Source: JAJAZB01 sp965249815 (lineage in GTDB: Bacteria; Bacteroidota; Bacteroidia; Cytophagales; Spirosomataceae). From it: 64,000 bases of DNA. Shown here piece by piece: positions 32,944 through 41,838 of this stretch (position 1 is the stretch's first letter; each line of letters opens with the position of its first letter). The notes under the pieces are model-generated. The model ran no database searches. It saw only the letters and a program-made list of their open reading frames with translations, and was not told the DNA's origin. The translations under genes and the position numbers were made by a program. Location of the stretch: assembly GCA_965249815.1 (NCBI GenBank), contig CBDFMV010000003.1:2666001-2730000 (forward strand), written 5' to 3'.

Positions 32944-33084
32944 GGTCAATCTGCGTCAATCTGCGGTTTAGCCAATCAATGCAACCCGGAACCACGCGGC
33001 TTGGCGTTTCGCGGAGCGGTGGGCAAGGTATTGGAATTGGTGGAATGAAACGAGTAACGTAATTTTCAGGAAAATCTTTTTTCC

Positions 33085-33438
33085 GTGAAAACTGTCCTAC
33101 TGGCCATCAGCCTGCTTTTTGCCGCCTCGTCCGCCTTCGCCCAGACCACTGCCCCCGACTCGCTCGCGCGGTTCCGCACCCAAATCGACTCCCTCGACCG
33201 GCAGGTGATTCAGTTGCTGGGAAAACGGATGGACGTTGTCCGGCAGGTCGGCGCGTACAAAGCCAGGCGGCAGATGGACGTGGTGCAACCCGCCCGCTTT
33301 GAAGCCATCTTGAAGAAAAACGTGGCGATTGGTGCGCAGAACGGCCTTTCGGAGGGCTTCATCACCGAACTCATGCACGCCATCCACGCTGAGAGCATCG
33401 GGCAGCAGGAGCAGCTACAACCGGCGGCGAAAAAATAG
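33085..33438 (+). CDS. Exported chorismate mutase (AroQ type)
   Basis: A 117-residue protein with a signal peptide (MKTVLLAISLLFAASSAFAQ). The mature part is one AroQ helical unit: FRTQIDSLDRQVIQLLGKRMDVVRQVGAYKARRQMDVVQPARFEAILKK, with the usual active-site Arg and Lys positions and a Gln near the end of helix 3 (FITELMHAIHAESIGQQE). It would convert chorismate to prephenate outside the cytoplasm, where the pathway has no known use. Secreted AroQ proteins are known in some bacteria (*AroQ class). Confidence 0.8.
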   Translation: MKTVLLAISLLFAASSAFAQTTAPDSLARFRTQIDSLDRQVIQLLGKRMDVVRQVGAYKARRQMDVVQPARFEAILKKNVAIGAQNGLSEGFITELMHAIHAESIGQQEQLQPAAKK

Positions 33439-33842
33439 TGACTAACAGGTTGGGACAACCGCGCCGATGAAGTGGACTGAAGCGAAGCGTTTTCTCAAGT
33501 TCAGTCCTCCTTCGTTCCATCGCGGCCAGGTCGGGTCGGTCGTTCTCCGTCACGGCTTCAAATTCAACCCGTTCCGCGCTTCGGTGCTTGCTGGCGTGCC
33601 GGTGGTTCCACGGCGGTTCACGCTGTTGGCGGTGACCCTTCAGACCTGTGAGGTTTCAAAAACCTCACAGGTCTCCGGTAGATGCCCGACTGCTGCTTTT
33701 TAAGGATTTTTTAGATCCCTGATTTGCTGGTTTCTCGTGGATTTTCGCAGCTTTAATGCGCCGAAGTGCGTCGGCTCCCAGGGGGCTTGCGCAAAAATCG
33801 GCGGCGTCACCTTCGCGGGAATTCGCGAGCAATAACCATCGC
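33439..33842. other. 404-bp gene-free interval with palindromes
   Basis: No convincing gene lies here. It holds an 8-bp hairpin (GGACTGAA at about 33473 with TTCAGTCC near 33501), and the palindrome at 33642-33674. The 78-codon plus-strand frame in it (33467-33703) is made of palindrome DNA and has no protein-like composition. Confidence 0.6.
33642..33674. terminator. Perfect 15-bp palindrome with CTCACAGGT core
   Basis: AGACCTGTGAGGTTT (33642-33656) and its exact complement (33660-33674) share the core of the pdhB terminator at 25703. There is no T-run immediately after, so it may be a mobile palindrome rather than a working terminator. Confidence 0.6.
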
Positions 33843-34784
33843 ATGAAAACTTTCCTGATTGCCCTGCTGGCGGTCGGCAGCGCCGCCGCCCAGCAGCCGT
33901 TGCTTTTCGACGACATCCACTACTACCAGACCGACCGCGCCGCCGCCAACGCGTTTTACAAAACCAACTTGGCCGCGAAACCAATGCGGGAGCAGCCCGT
34001 CAACCCGCTCACCTTCCTCGATTTTCTGGAAATCCGGCCCGGCGACGCCACGGTCAGTATTTCGGGGCAAGGGCCGTTTGAGGGCGTTAAAATCGGCGAC
34101 CCGAAACGCGGGCAGCGGCAGCTCGTCGCGCCCCAGGCCGGGCAGTATGTGTACGGGATGCTGTGGCTGGCGCTGCGCACGTCGAGCATGGAAAAAACCC
34201 TGAAAGCGTTGGCGGGGCGACGCGTGCCGATCGCCCGGCTGGCGGCCAAACTGCCTTTCGAGCCGGGGGCGCGGAACCTCGCCGCCTACGGACCCGACTA
34301 CAACCTGGTAATGCTCGTGGAGCGCCCCGACGACCGCGGTGCGACGCCCTTCGGCGTGGACCACATCCAGATGCTCTGCGAAGACCTGGAAGCCAACGTG
34401 AAATTTTACACCGAGGTGCTTGGCGCGAAACTGCTCGACCGCAAGGGCAAATCAGCCAAATTGCAGGTCGCCCAGCACGTGCTGGTGCTTTCGGAGCCGG
34501 AAGATCTCGGCCTCAAGCGCGAGCAGGTGCAGAAAAAAGACCGGGGTAAGTTTTTCCCTGGCCCCGACCTGTTTGGTTTTCTGTACGACGAAGCGGGCCT
34601 GAAAGCCGCCACCGACAGCGCCGTGGCGAAGGGCTACCGATTCCTGATGCCGCCCACGCGGATGAATTTTTACGAAAAACCCACGCCGTACACCTTCGCG
34701 ATTCTGTTCAGCCCCGACAATTTCCCGATCGAACTCCACACCGAAGACAACCGAACCGGGCCGCGGACGATGTACGTGAAGTAA
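33843..34784 (+). CDS. Exported two-domain VOC family protein
   Basis: A 313-residue protein starting at 33843 with a signal peptide (MKTFLIALLAVGSAAAQ). Two vicinal-oxygen-chelate repeats follow, the first (about 20-150) degenerate, beginning DIHYYQTDRAAANAFYKTNL, and the second (about 170-305) with GVDHIQMLCEDLEANVKFYTEVLGAKLLDR and FAILFSPDNFPIELH. Both start with a D/H-I-H or D-H-I strand that can bind metal. Exported VOC proteins of this kind are uncharacterised. The stop is 4 bp before the MFS gene start, so the two are co-transcribed. Confidence 0.75.
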   Translation: MKTFLIALLAVGSAAAQQPLLFDDIHYYQTDRAAANAFYKTNLAAKPMREQPVNPLTFLDFLEIRPGDATVSISGQGPFEGVKIGDPKRGQRQLVAPQAGQYVYGMLWLALRTSSMEKTLKALAGRRVPIARLAAKLPFEPGARNLAAYGPDYNLVMLVERPDDRGATPFGVDHIQMLCEDLEANVKFYTEVLGAKLLDRKGKSAKLQVAQHVLVLSEPEDLGLKREQVQKKDRGKFFPGPDLFGFLYDEAGLKAATDSAVAKGYRFLMPPTRMNFYEKPTPYTFAILFSPDNFPIELHTEDNRTGPRTMYVK

Positions 34785-34788
34785 AGTT

Positions 34789-36069
34789 ATGGATCGTCTT
34801 ACCTTTCTTCTTTTCCCCATGCTCCAGTCGGATACGCTGTCTGAACCCAAAACCTCCCTCCGTCCGCTGTTCGCCCTGCCCGTCGTCGTGTCGGCGCTGG
34901 GTTTTTTTGTGGACGTGTACGACATGCTCATTTTCAGCATTGTGCGCGTGCCGAGCCTGCAGGGGCTGGGGCTGAGCGAGGCGGAGGTGTCCAGTGCGGG
35001 CACGTTCATTCTCAACTGGCAGCAGGCCGGGCTGGTGCTGGGCGGGATTCTCTGGGGCGTACTCGGCGACAAGCGCGGGCGCATGTCGGTGCTGTTCGCC
35101 AGCATCCTGACCTATTCGCTGGCCAACGTTGCCTGCGGGTTCGTGCAGGGCGTCAACGGCTACGCCGCCCTGCGCTTCGTGGCGGGCATCGGGTTATCGG
35201 GCGAAATCGGCGTGGCCATCACGCTGGTGGCCGAAATTTTACCGAAACAAATCCGGAGCTACGGCACCTCGGTCGTGGCGGGCATCGGGTACCTCGGCGC
35301 ACTGGTGGCCTACCTCACCGCCGAGTGGTTCGATTGGCGCACGGCGTTTTTCGTAGGCGGGGGGCTGGGGTTGGCCCTGCTGCTGTTGCGCGTGAGCGTG
35401 TTCGAGTCGGGGGTTTTTCTCCAGATGAAAAGCGAGAAGCCCGCCAGCCGGGGCAATTTCTTTCAGTTTTTCAGTTCGGGGAAACAGGCGGCAAAATACC
35501 TCCGCTGCGTGGCCGTGGGCGTACCGACGTGGTTCATCGTGGGCATTCTGGCCACGTTTGCCAACGAATTCGGGCGGACGCTGGGCATTGCCGAACCTGT
35601 CAAACCCGGCACCTGCGTCGTGCTGATTTACGTCGGGCTGGCGGCGGGCGATTTGCTGTCGGGGCCGCTCAGCCAGGCACTCCGTTCCCGCAAGAAAGCC
35701 ATCGGCGGGTTGCTTCTTGCCAGCGCCGGGCTGAGCGGCCTGTACCTGTTTGCGGGGGTGAAAACAGCCACGGGGCTGTACACGATTTGCGGCCTGGCGG
35801 GATTCTGCACGGGCTACATCGCGCTTTACCTCACGTCGGTGGCCGAGCAGTACGGCACCAACCTCCGCGCCACGGCCACCACCTCGGCCCCCAGCCTGGT
35901 GCGTGGCACGGTCATCCCGATGACGCTGCTTTTTCAGTGGCTGAAACCGGGCGTCGGGGCGCTCGTGGCCGCCGGGCTGATTGGCGCGGTGGTGTACGCC
36001 CTGGCCCTCTACTCGCTCAGCCGGATGGAGGAGACGTTTGGGAAAGAACTGGGGTTTCTGGAAGAATGA
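34789..36069 (+). CDS. MFS transporter
   Basis: A 426-residue protein with 12 predicted membrane segments. The loop GVLGDKRGRMSV (about 100-112) is the major-facilitator motif between helices 2 and 3, and RFVAGIGLSGEIGVAITLVAEILP is motif of helices 4-5. It resembles the sugar/organic-acid:proton symporter branch. The substrate is unknown. The start may instead be Met11 (MLQSDTLSEPK, 34819). The gene is coupled to the exported VOC protein, which suggests the two process and import one compound. Confidence 0.82.
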   Translation: MDRLTFLLFPMLQSDTLSEPKTSLRPLFALPVVVSALGFFVDVYDMLIFSIVRVPSLQGLGLSEAEVSSAGTFILNWQQAGLVLGGILWGVLGDKRGRMSVLFASILTYSLANVACGFVQGVNGYAALRFVAGIGLSGEIGVAITLVAEILPKQIRSYGTSVVAGIGYLGALVAYLTAEWFDWRTAFFVGGGLGLALLLLRVSVFESGVFLQMKSEKPASRGNFFQFFSSGKQAAKYLRCVAVGVPTWFIVGILATFANEFGRTLGIAEPVKPGTCVVLIYVGLAAGDLLSGPLSQALRSRKKAIGGLLLASAGLSGLYLFAGVKTATGLYTICGLAGFCTGYIALYLTSVAEQYGTNLRATATTSAPSLVRGTVIPMTLLFQWLKPGVGALVAAGLIGAVVYALALYSLSRMEETFGKELGFLEE

Positions 36070-36086
36070 AAACGAGCGCCAGTCGA

Positions 36087-37868
36087 TTACAAGCGCAGCA
36101 GGGTTTTGATGAAGGGCAGTTCCGGGGCAACGTACACCAGAAACAGGGTAAGCATGCCTAAACTGACCACGTACTCCACCAGAATCAAGGCAACCAGTCC
36201 TTTTCGCTGGTTGAGGTAAGTCGGCGAAAACGTGGGCTGGATGAACAATTTGAAACTGAAAAATAGACACATCAGCCAGTCGCTCGCCCAGGGAAAGGGC
36301 TGGCGCTTGCGGGCAAGCGCCGCAGCGCGGCGTTCGGCAGGCTTCCCGTTTTCGTGGACGATTTTCACCACCCGCTCGCGGTTCCAGGGCAGGGCAAACA
36401 GAAAACTGAAAAACACGATGATGCCCGCGCTCCACGCCAGCAACTTCCAGTACCCGTGGTAGCCATTGTTGACCAGGCTACCGAGGATGAGCCGGTGCCA
36501 GGTCCAATTCCATCCGTTGCCGTCTTTAGCCCGGTTTTCCCAGTAAAAACGGGTCTGGTAACGCTCCCGTTCGTAGGCAACGTGGTCGAGGGCTTCTTTT
36601 TTCTCCTCTTCCGGCACCTCTTTCAGTGAAGCGACGTATCCCTCCAGCGCGTTAAAAAATTCGTTGGTCTGCGTCAAGTTCCGTTCGGTCATGGCCGTCG
36701 TGTCGATGCCCGCCAGGTTGAAGGTCAGGCGGGGGAGTTCCTGAAGGTTGAGCTGGAGGAGTTCAATCGAGCGGTTGGTTACGTCGATGGCAAACGGCAT
36801 TTTTTTCCTGAAATGGCAGTGGTTGAAGTACTGCACGGTGCTGGCCTGCACGTTGGTCAGGTCGAGCGAGTGGTTGAAGCTGGCGTTGTCGAAACGGCAC
36901 GAATCCAGGCGCATACCGGCCACGCTCACCGCACCGGCAAACGTTGTGGAATGAAAATCGGCCTGTAGCACGTAGGGATTCTGCTTCACGGGAAGTTGCG
37001 TGCTGGAAACGTAGTCGTGGCCCGGTTCGGGCCGAGCCTGGAACTGCTCGTTGTGCTTTTGTACCAGCTTCGCCATGTAATGCGGGTTGGGCCGGAAAAA
37101 CACACTGTCCTGAAATTCACAGTTGTTGAAGCAAAGGTGCTCAAGCGCCGAACTGGTCAGGTACGCCCGCCGCTGAAACACACAATCCTGAAAATGAACC
37201 TTGTAGCGACCGTAGGCAACCGGGTCGTACAGGTCGTAGTTGTTGAAGGCTTTCCGGTCCTGATTCTGGGCAATGTACGACCGGACGAACTCGAATTGCC
37301 CGAACCGGCAGTTGAAAAACCGCGTGTCGTGCAGGTCGGTGTTGATGAACTGAATCCGGGGACAATTAACCGAAAACCGGCCGGCCTGGATGCTCGTCTC
37401 CTCAAAAATGAGTTCGGTATCGAAAGCCACCTGCAAATCCGGCGTGGCGTTGCTGTTGACCACCCGGCCGATGAGGCAATTGTAGAAATGGACGGGAAAC
37501 AGCGGTTTGTTCGGAAAGTAATGCTCCCGGAGCCAAGTGGCAAGTTCCTGAAGATCAAGCACTTCGATGAACGCATTCTTGACGATGCGGTATTCGTCCA
37601 GTTCGCCAATCACGAGCGACATGTTCTCACTCGGAAAATACCGGAGTTTACCCGGATTCCGGTGGTTGGTGTCGTTGGCCCGGTAGAACAACACCATCCG
37701 TTCGGCTGCTTCGGCGGGCGGCACCGACTCGCTCGGATGGCCATTTCGCTGCTGGTAAACGAATTCCTCGTCTTTCGAGTAAAATTTGCCGGGTTTGGTC
37801 GGGACCTGTGCCCAGCCAACGGAGGCACTGACGGCACCGATCAGCCCGATGAAAAGAAGGCGGTTCAT
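36087..37868 (-). CDS. Membrane-anchored pentapeptide-repeat-like protein
   Basis: A 593-residue protein with a signal peptide (MNRLLFIGLIGAVSASVGWAQ). A long central part (about 125-380) consists of degenerate pentapeptide-like coils (FINTDLHDTRFFNCRFGQFEF, HFQDCVFQRRAYLTSSALEHLCFNNCEFQDSVFF, SCRFDNASFNHSLDLTNV), suggesting a right-handed beta-helix. After a helical linker there are membrane segments near 475-495 and 555-590. The overall plan resembles membrane pentapeptide proteins with ion-channel-like tails. Function is unknown. Confidence 0.65.
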   Translation of the reverse strand: MNRLLFIGLIGAVSASVGWAQVPTKPGKFYSKDEEFVYQQRNGHPSESVPPAEAAERMVLFYRANDTNHRNPGKLRYFPSENMSLVIGELDEYRIVKNAFIEVLDLQELATWLREHYFPNKPLFPVHFYNCLIGRVVNSNATPDLQVAFDTELIFEETSIQAGRFSVNCPRIQFINTDLHDTRFFNCRFGQFEFVRSYIAQNQDRKAFNNYDLYDPVAYGRYKVHFQDCVFQRRAYLTSSALEHLCFNNCEFQDSVFFRPNPHYMAKLVQKHNEQFQARPEPGHDYVSSTQLPVKQNPYVLQADFHSTTFAGAVSVAGMRLDSCRFDNASFNHSLDLTNVQASTVQYFNHCHFRKKMPFAIDVTNRSIELLQLNLQELPRLTFNLAGIDTTAMTERNLTQTNEFFNALEGYVASLKEVPEEEKKEALDHVAYERERYQTRFYWENRAKDGNGWNWTWHRLILGSLVNNGYHGYWKLLAWSAGIIVFFSFLFALPWNRERVVKIVHENGKPAERRAAALARKRQPFPWASDWLMCLFFSFKLFIQPTFSPTYLNQRKGLVALILVEYVVSLGMLTLFLVYVAPELPFIKTLLRL

Positions 37869-38098
37869 GGCGAGAGGTTTTTACGAACAAGAGTACGGAA
37901 GCAACGCCCCGGGCGTAAGCGGGAATCTCCCGTTTCAGAAGGAGTATTTTTCCCGCTTCGAAACGGAGGCTCAACCGTGAGTCGTTTTGGCGGTCACGCC
38001 GGGTAACAGGCGTGGTCAGGATTCGCAGCGCAGGCCCGATCGACTCTTGTTTTAACGTAAAAACCTTCCTGGTGAAAAGCCTGATGGTTTCGGTGGGG

Positions 38099-38740
38099 TC
38101 ACGACTGGGGCGGGTCGTATTCTTTGAGCAGCATGCGGAGGTGGGCAATCAGCAAATTCACGTCCTCGTCGCGGGTGCTGTCGTAGATGCCCCGGATGCG
38201 TTTTTGCTTGTCCACCAACACGAACGCGCCGCTGTGGACGATGCCGCCGGGTTCGTCCTGGTTGTCGAGGGCCGACACGAAGTAGCTTTTCTGGGCGATT
38301 TCGTAGGTTTTGGCTTTGTCGCCGGTTACAAACTGCCATTGCGCGTCCACGCCCAGGTTTTTAGCGTATTCTTTCAAAACCGGCACCGTGTCGTGGCGCG
38401 GGTCGATGCTGTGCGAAAGGAACATCACCTGCGGATTGCCCTTGAATTCCTGGTACACTTTCAGCAACTGGGACTGCATTTTAGGGCAAATCGTCGGGCA
38501 GGTGGTGAAGAAAAAGTCAGCGACGTAAATTTTTCCGTCGAAGGTGCGGGCCGTCACGGGCTGGCCGTCCTGGTTGAGAAAGGCAAAATCGGGGATGGTG
38601 TGGTACACCGTATCGGTGACGGTCTGGCCGTTGACCTTCCTGGTCTCGACGCCTTCGCGTTCGCCCAGAATCGGCAGGCGGTCGGGGGTGGTCTGGCAGG
38701 CGGTCAAAAGCAAGAAGCTTAAAATCATGTAATATTTCAT
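38099..38740 (-). CDS. SCO1/SenC family copper protein
   Basis: A 213-residue lipoprotein from the start at 38740 (MKYYMILSFLLLTACQT, Cys as lipidation site). The thioredoxin-like copper site is complete: FFTTCPTICPKM (CxxxC) and the later His in LSHSIDPRHDT. Members deliver copper to cytochrome c oxidase CuA or act as thiol reductases. The stop lies before an open stretch that is GC-rich, whereas the gene's own upstream flank is strikingly AT-rich. Confidence 0.9.
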   Translation of the reverse strand: MKYYMILSFLLLTACQTTPDRLPILGEREGVETRKVNGQTVTDTVYHTIPDFAFLNQDGQPVTARTFDGKIYVADFFFTTCPTICPKMQSQLLKVYQEFKGNPQVMFLSHSIDPRHDTVPVLKEYAKNLGVDAQWQFVTGDKAKTYEIAQKSYFVSALDNQDEPGGIVHSGAFVLVDKQKRIRGIYDSTRDEDVNLLIAHLRMLLKEYDPPQS

Positions 38741-38790
38741 GACAAATAGCTTTAAAGCGATAAAAAATAGCAAAACGAAGAGTCACTATT

Positions 38791-39654
38791 TCATTTCGTT
38801 TCAATCGTTAATTCCCAAGTGTCAATTCTACTTTTCTTCAATTTTATCGAAGAAAAATAATTTGTTTCTTCTTTTTTAAATTCTTGGTTGTCTTCGATTG
38901 CATTTATCATTCCAATTGGAATGGGTAAATTTAAACTGTTAAAAGTTTTTTGAACAAACTTTTTAAAATATTCTAATGCCCGCTCTTTTTCATTCATGTT
39001 ATTGATATTCAAAACAAGTTTGAGTGTTTTAACATAGCTTTCATTTTCGCTTTCTAAATAGTACGCCAAGTTACTGGGGTTGCTATTTTTGTTAGTTTCT
39101 GATTCAATTTCAAAATAATTACTTGCCGACATCCACCCTCCGGTTTCGTCCGTACGCCATTTGCGGAGTTCTCCAATACCATTTTTTGATAAAGCGTCTT
39201 GAAGCGCGATTACATTATTGAACAATCCAATTTTTAAGTTTTGCTGGCCTCCCATATGATTCCCTGTTAGAAACTCCTTCGCCCGTGTAATGCTCTCGTC
39301 GGTTTGTTTTTTCACGGCCTCGATTTTGGTTTTTTCGCCCTGGAAGTACGTCACGGCTTCGTCGGGTGTTTTCGACTTGGCCGCGTCGGGGTCGTAGGCC
39401 GCCATCCAGTCGGACATGGCGTTGTCGGCGCGGTCAAGGGCGGCCACAAGGCTGTCACCGGTGGGCCGGGCGGTGCTGTCCTTGCCGACTCGTTCCTGAA
39501 TCTGGCTTTTCAGATTCATCAGTTCCTCCGACTTCGGCATCACCTCGTCGTGAACGGCGATGACGTCACCAGACAGTTTCCGGACGGTCTCGGCCCGCTT
39601 GTCAGTGCAGGCAGCGAGCAGCAGGAGGGAGAGGAGGAGGTGGGTGGGTTTCAT
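38791..39654 (-). CDS. Chimeric lipoprotein: GC-rich N half, AT-rich C half
   Basis: A 287-residue protein with a lipobox (LLSLLLLAACTD). The first 130 residues (39654 to about 39280) resemble a helical Bacteroidota viability-type lipoprotein often found next to Sco1 (LMNLKSQIQ... ADNAMSDWMAAYDPD... DESITRAKEFL). From about 39280 downward, base composition drops sharply to AT-rich and the protein becomes Asn/Lys/Ile-rich (ELRKWRTDETGGWMSASNYFEIESETNKNSNPSN). The C-terminal half looks like foreign DNA fused in frame. Function is unknown. Confidence 0.7.
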   Translation of the reverse strand: MKPTHLLLSLLLLAACTDKRAETVRKLSGDVIAVHDEVMPKSEELMNLKSQIQERVGKDSTARPTGDSLVAALDRADNAMSDWMAAYDPDAAKSKTPDEAVTYFQGEKTKIEAVKKQTDESITRAKEFLTGNHMGGQQNLKIGLFNNVIALQDALSKNGIGELRKWRTDETGGWMSASNYFEIESETNKNSNPSNLAYYLESENESYVKTLKLVLNINNMNEKERALEYFKKFVQKTFNSLNLPIPIGMINAIEDNQEFKKEETNYFSSIKLKKSRIDTWELTIETK

Positions 39655-39731
39655 GGGTTTTGGGAATGAAAAATGTAAAAGGAGAAACCGAATAACCGAA
39701 AAAGTGAAGAGGCCCGTAGCGGTTCACTGTT

Positions 39732-41438
39732 TCATTTTACATTTTTCGGGTCTTCAAAAATGGTATAATGCATTTTCTGCATCAGGTGCCGACTCAGCAA
39801 CTCGCGGGCGTTTTCGACGACGCCCTTCGGCGGGTTGGCTCCCCCAATCATCTGGGCGATTTCCATGACGCGCTCCTCGGTGGTCAGGCGCTTGATGCGG
39901 CTCACGGTTTTGTCTGCGGAGTGGTCTTTGTACACGAAATAGTGCGCGTCGCCCTGGGCGGCAATCTGGTGCAGGTGCGTGATGGCGATGATTTGGTGGC
40001 CGTGGGCCATTTCTTTCATCATGTTGCCCATCTTGATGGCAATTTCGCCCGAAACGCCCGTGTCGATTTCGTCGAACACGATCGTCGGCAGCGAGCGTTT
40101 GTCGGCCAGCAGGTACTTCACAGCCAGCATCAGGCGCGAAAATTCCCCGCCCGAGGCCACACTTTTCAACGGTTGGGGTTTGGTGCCTTTATTGGCCGAA
40201 AAAAGGCAATTGACCGTGTCGATGCCCGTCGGCGTGGGCTTGCCGGTGCCATGCTGGATGACGAGCCGGGCGTTGGGCATCCCTAAATCGCCGAGTAGGT
40301 TGGTCACGCGGGCTTCCATCTCGGCCAGAATCGCCTTGCGCGAGTCGGAAAGTACGGCGGCGCTGCTTTGCAGGGTTTCCCAGGCGGCGTGGGCGGCAGT
40401 TTTAGCGGCCTCGATTTCCTCGTCGAGGTTAAGCACCTTGCTTACTTTACGCTGCAAGTCGGCCTGAACCTTCAGCAAGTCGGCCACGGTTTTCGCACCG
40501 TGTTTTTGCTGAAGGTTGTAAATCAGGTTGAGGCGTTCCTGAATCGTTCCGATTTTTTCGTTGTCCAACTCTACCGATTCTTCCTCCGATTCCACCTCGG
40601 CGGCCACGTCTTTCAATTCGATGAGCGCGCTCTGCACCCGGTCGCGGAGTTGGGCGTAGGCGGGCGAAAAGGCGGTGATGGCGGTCAGGCTCGCCAGTAC
40701 GCTTTGCAAACTGCTCAAGACGCATTGTTCGGGATCCTGCAGATACCCCAGCGCGAGGTTGAGCCGCGATTTCACGTCCTCGGCATTTTCGAGGATGTTC
40801 AGTTCCTGCTCCAAAACCTCCTGTTCACCCGCCGTAAGCTTGGTTTTGGAGAGTTCGTCGAGGAGGAAACTGTTGTAGTCAAACTCTTTCTTGATGTCTT
40901 TCGCTTCGGCCAGCAGGCGGTCGTAGGCCTCCTGAGTCTGGCGGAAGGCGCGGTAGTCGCCTTTGTACCGGTCGAGCCGGGCGGCATTCTGGGCGTAAGT
41001 ATCCACGATTTGCAACTGGTAATCGTTGCTGCCCAGCAGGGAGGAGTCGTGCTGCGAATGCACGTCCATCAGTTCACTGGTGATGCGTCGCAGGGTTTCG
41101 AGGTTAACGGGCGTGTCGTTGACGAACGCCCGCGACTTGCCCGCCGGGCTGATTTCGCGCCGGATGATGCAGGTGTCCTCGTAGTCGAGTTCCTCTTCCT
41201 CAAAAACCTCCCGGATGTAATAGCCACCGATGTGGTAGTGGCCTTCGATGATGCACTTTTCGGCGGGGTCGTAAAGGGCCTTCACGTCGGCCCGGTTGCC
41301 CAGCAACAGGCCGATGGCACCCAGAATAATGGACTTCCCCGCCCCCGTTTCGCCCGTGACGATGTTCAATTCGGCGTCGGGGCGAAGTTCGAGGTGTTCA
41401 ATGAGCGCGTAATTCTTGATTAAGAGATACGAAAGCAT
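39732..41438 (-). CDS. recN: DNA repair protein RecN
   Basis: A 568-residue SMC-like ATPase. The start at 41438 (MLSYLLIKNYALIEHLEL) is canonical; upstream frame is repeat DNA. Walker A GETGAGKSIILGAI, the long coiled-coil arms (about 150-380), the ABC signature SVASGGEFSRLMLAVKYLLA and Walker B PTIVFDEIDTGVSGEIA with H-loop IAITHLHQIAAQGD are all visible. RecN gathers broken DNA ends in double-strand-break repair. It begins a Bacteroidota-type cluster with the small Sm-like gene, porD-like and coaBC upstream on the same strand. Confidence 0.96.
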   Translation of the reverse strand: MLSYLLIKNYALIEHLELRPDAELNIVTGETGAGKSIILGAIGLLLGNRADVKALYDPAEKCIIEGHYHIGGYYIREVFEEEELDYEDTCIIRREISPAGKSRAFVNDTPVNLETLRRITSELMDVHSQHDSSLLGSNDYQLQIVDTYAQNAARLDRYKGDYRAFRQTQEAYDRLLAEAKDIKKEFDYNSFLLDELSKTKLTAGEQEVLEQELNILENAEDVKSRLNLALGYLQDPEQCVLSSLQSVLASLTAITAFSPAYAQLRDRVQSALIELKDVAAEVESEEESVELDNEKIGTIQERLNLIYNLQQKHGAKTVADLLKVQADLQRKVSKVLNLDEEIEAAKTAAHAAWETLQSSAAVLSDSRKAILAEMEARVTNLLGDLGMPNARLVIQHGTGKPTPTGIDTVNCLFSANKGTKPQPLKSVASGGEFSRLMLAVKYLLADKRSLPTIVFDEIDTGVSGEIAIKMGNMMKEMAHGHQIIAITHLHQIAAQGDAHYFVYKDHSADKTVSRIKRLTTEERVMEIAQMIGGANPPKGVVENARELLSRHLMQKMHYTIFEDPKNVK

Positions 41439-41442
41439 AAAC

Positions 41443-41498
41443 CAGTTGGCAGTAAGCAGTAGGCAGTTGACGGCGAAAAATTCCCCCAACTGGCACTG
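41443..41498. repeat. GGCAGTAAGCAGTAGGCAGT-type repeat with partial inverted partner
   Basis: Words of the CAGTTGGCAGT family run from 41443 to 41471, with a short inverse CCAACTGGCACTG at 41486-41498. The words match those near 24451 and 44119. Confidence 0.6.
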
Positions 41499-41501
41499 AA
41501 A

Positions 41502-41521
41502 AGGGCTGGTTGCCCAGCCCT
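41502..41521 (-). terminator. Terminator of the small Sm-like gene
   Basis: AGGGCTGG and CCAGCCCT form an 8-bp stem with a 4-nt loop. On the minus strand it is followed by TTTT. It sits 30 bp past the stop of the 75-residue gene. Confidence 0.75.
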
Positions 41522-41550
41522 CAAAATTAACGCCAAACCACCCGATTCGT

Positions 41551-41778
41551 TCACCACGGCGCGACTTTGTCCCGCACAATTTCCTCAATTTCGGCCAGTT
41601 GAACGACGTGGCGGCGGCGGATGTGGTCCTGCACCACGAGCGCCGAATCGTCGTGCGAAAGCAGCAGGCCGTGCAATGTGACGCCATCGCGGCGTACCAC
41701 GTGCAGGTCAAGCCCCGTCAGGTCGGCGAGCGAGGCGGCAAAATCGGCGGGGAACAGGCGATGAAGGCGTTTGGACAT
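41551..41778 (-). CDS. Small Sm-like protein (predicted)
   Basis: A 75-residue protein. LTGLDLHVVRRDGVTLHGLLLSHDDSALVVQDHIRRRHVVQLAEIEEIVRDKV follows the alternating strand pattern and the G-x-x-L-x-x-x-D-x-x-x-V-V turn of five-stranded Sm/Hfq-type or ribosome-maturation RimP C-terminal barrels. The family was not confirmed. Its position between recN and the porD-like gene and its own terminator indicate a real, separately ended gene. Possible RNA binding is an inference. Confidence 0.65.
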   Translation of the reverse strand: MSKRLHRLFPADFAASLADLTGLDLHVVRRDGVTLHGLLLSHDDSALVVQDHIRRRHVVQLAEIEEIVRDKVAPW

Positions 41779-41790
41779 GGGAACTTTGGC

Positions 41791-41826
41791 GTTTAAGGTT
41801 TGACGTTAAAGGTTCAAAGTCAAACC
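41791..41826. repeat. AAGGTTTGAC / GTCAAACC inverted words
   Basis: GGTTTGAC and GTCAAACC form an 8-bp inverted pair around degenerate GTTAAAGGTTCAAAG words in the gap before the Sm-like gene start. Confidence 0.5.
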
Positions 41827-41838
41827 GTAACCCTGGCG

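Noticed and set aside
33467..33703. 78-codon frame after the exported chorismate mutase
   Set aside because: It is formed largely by palindromic repeats and lacks a plausible start context.
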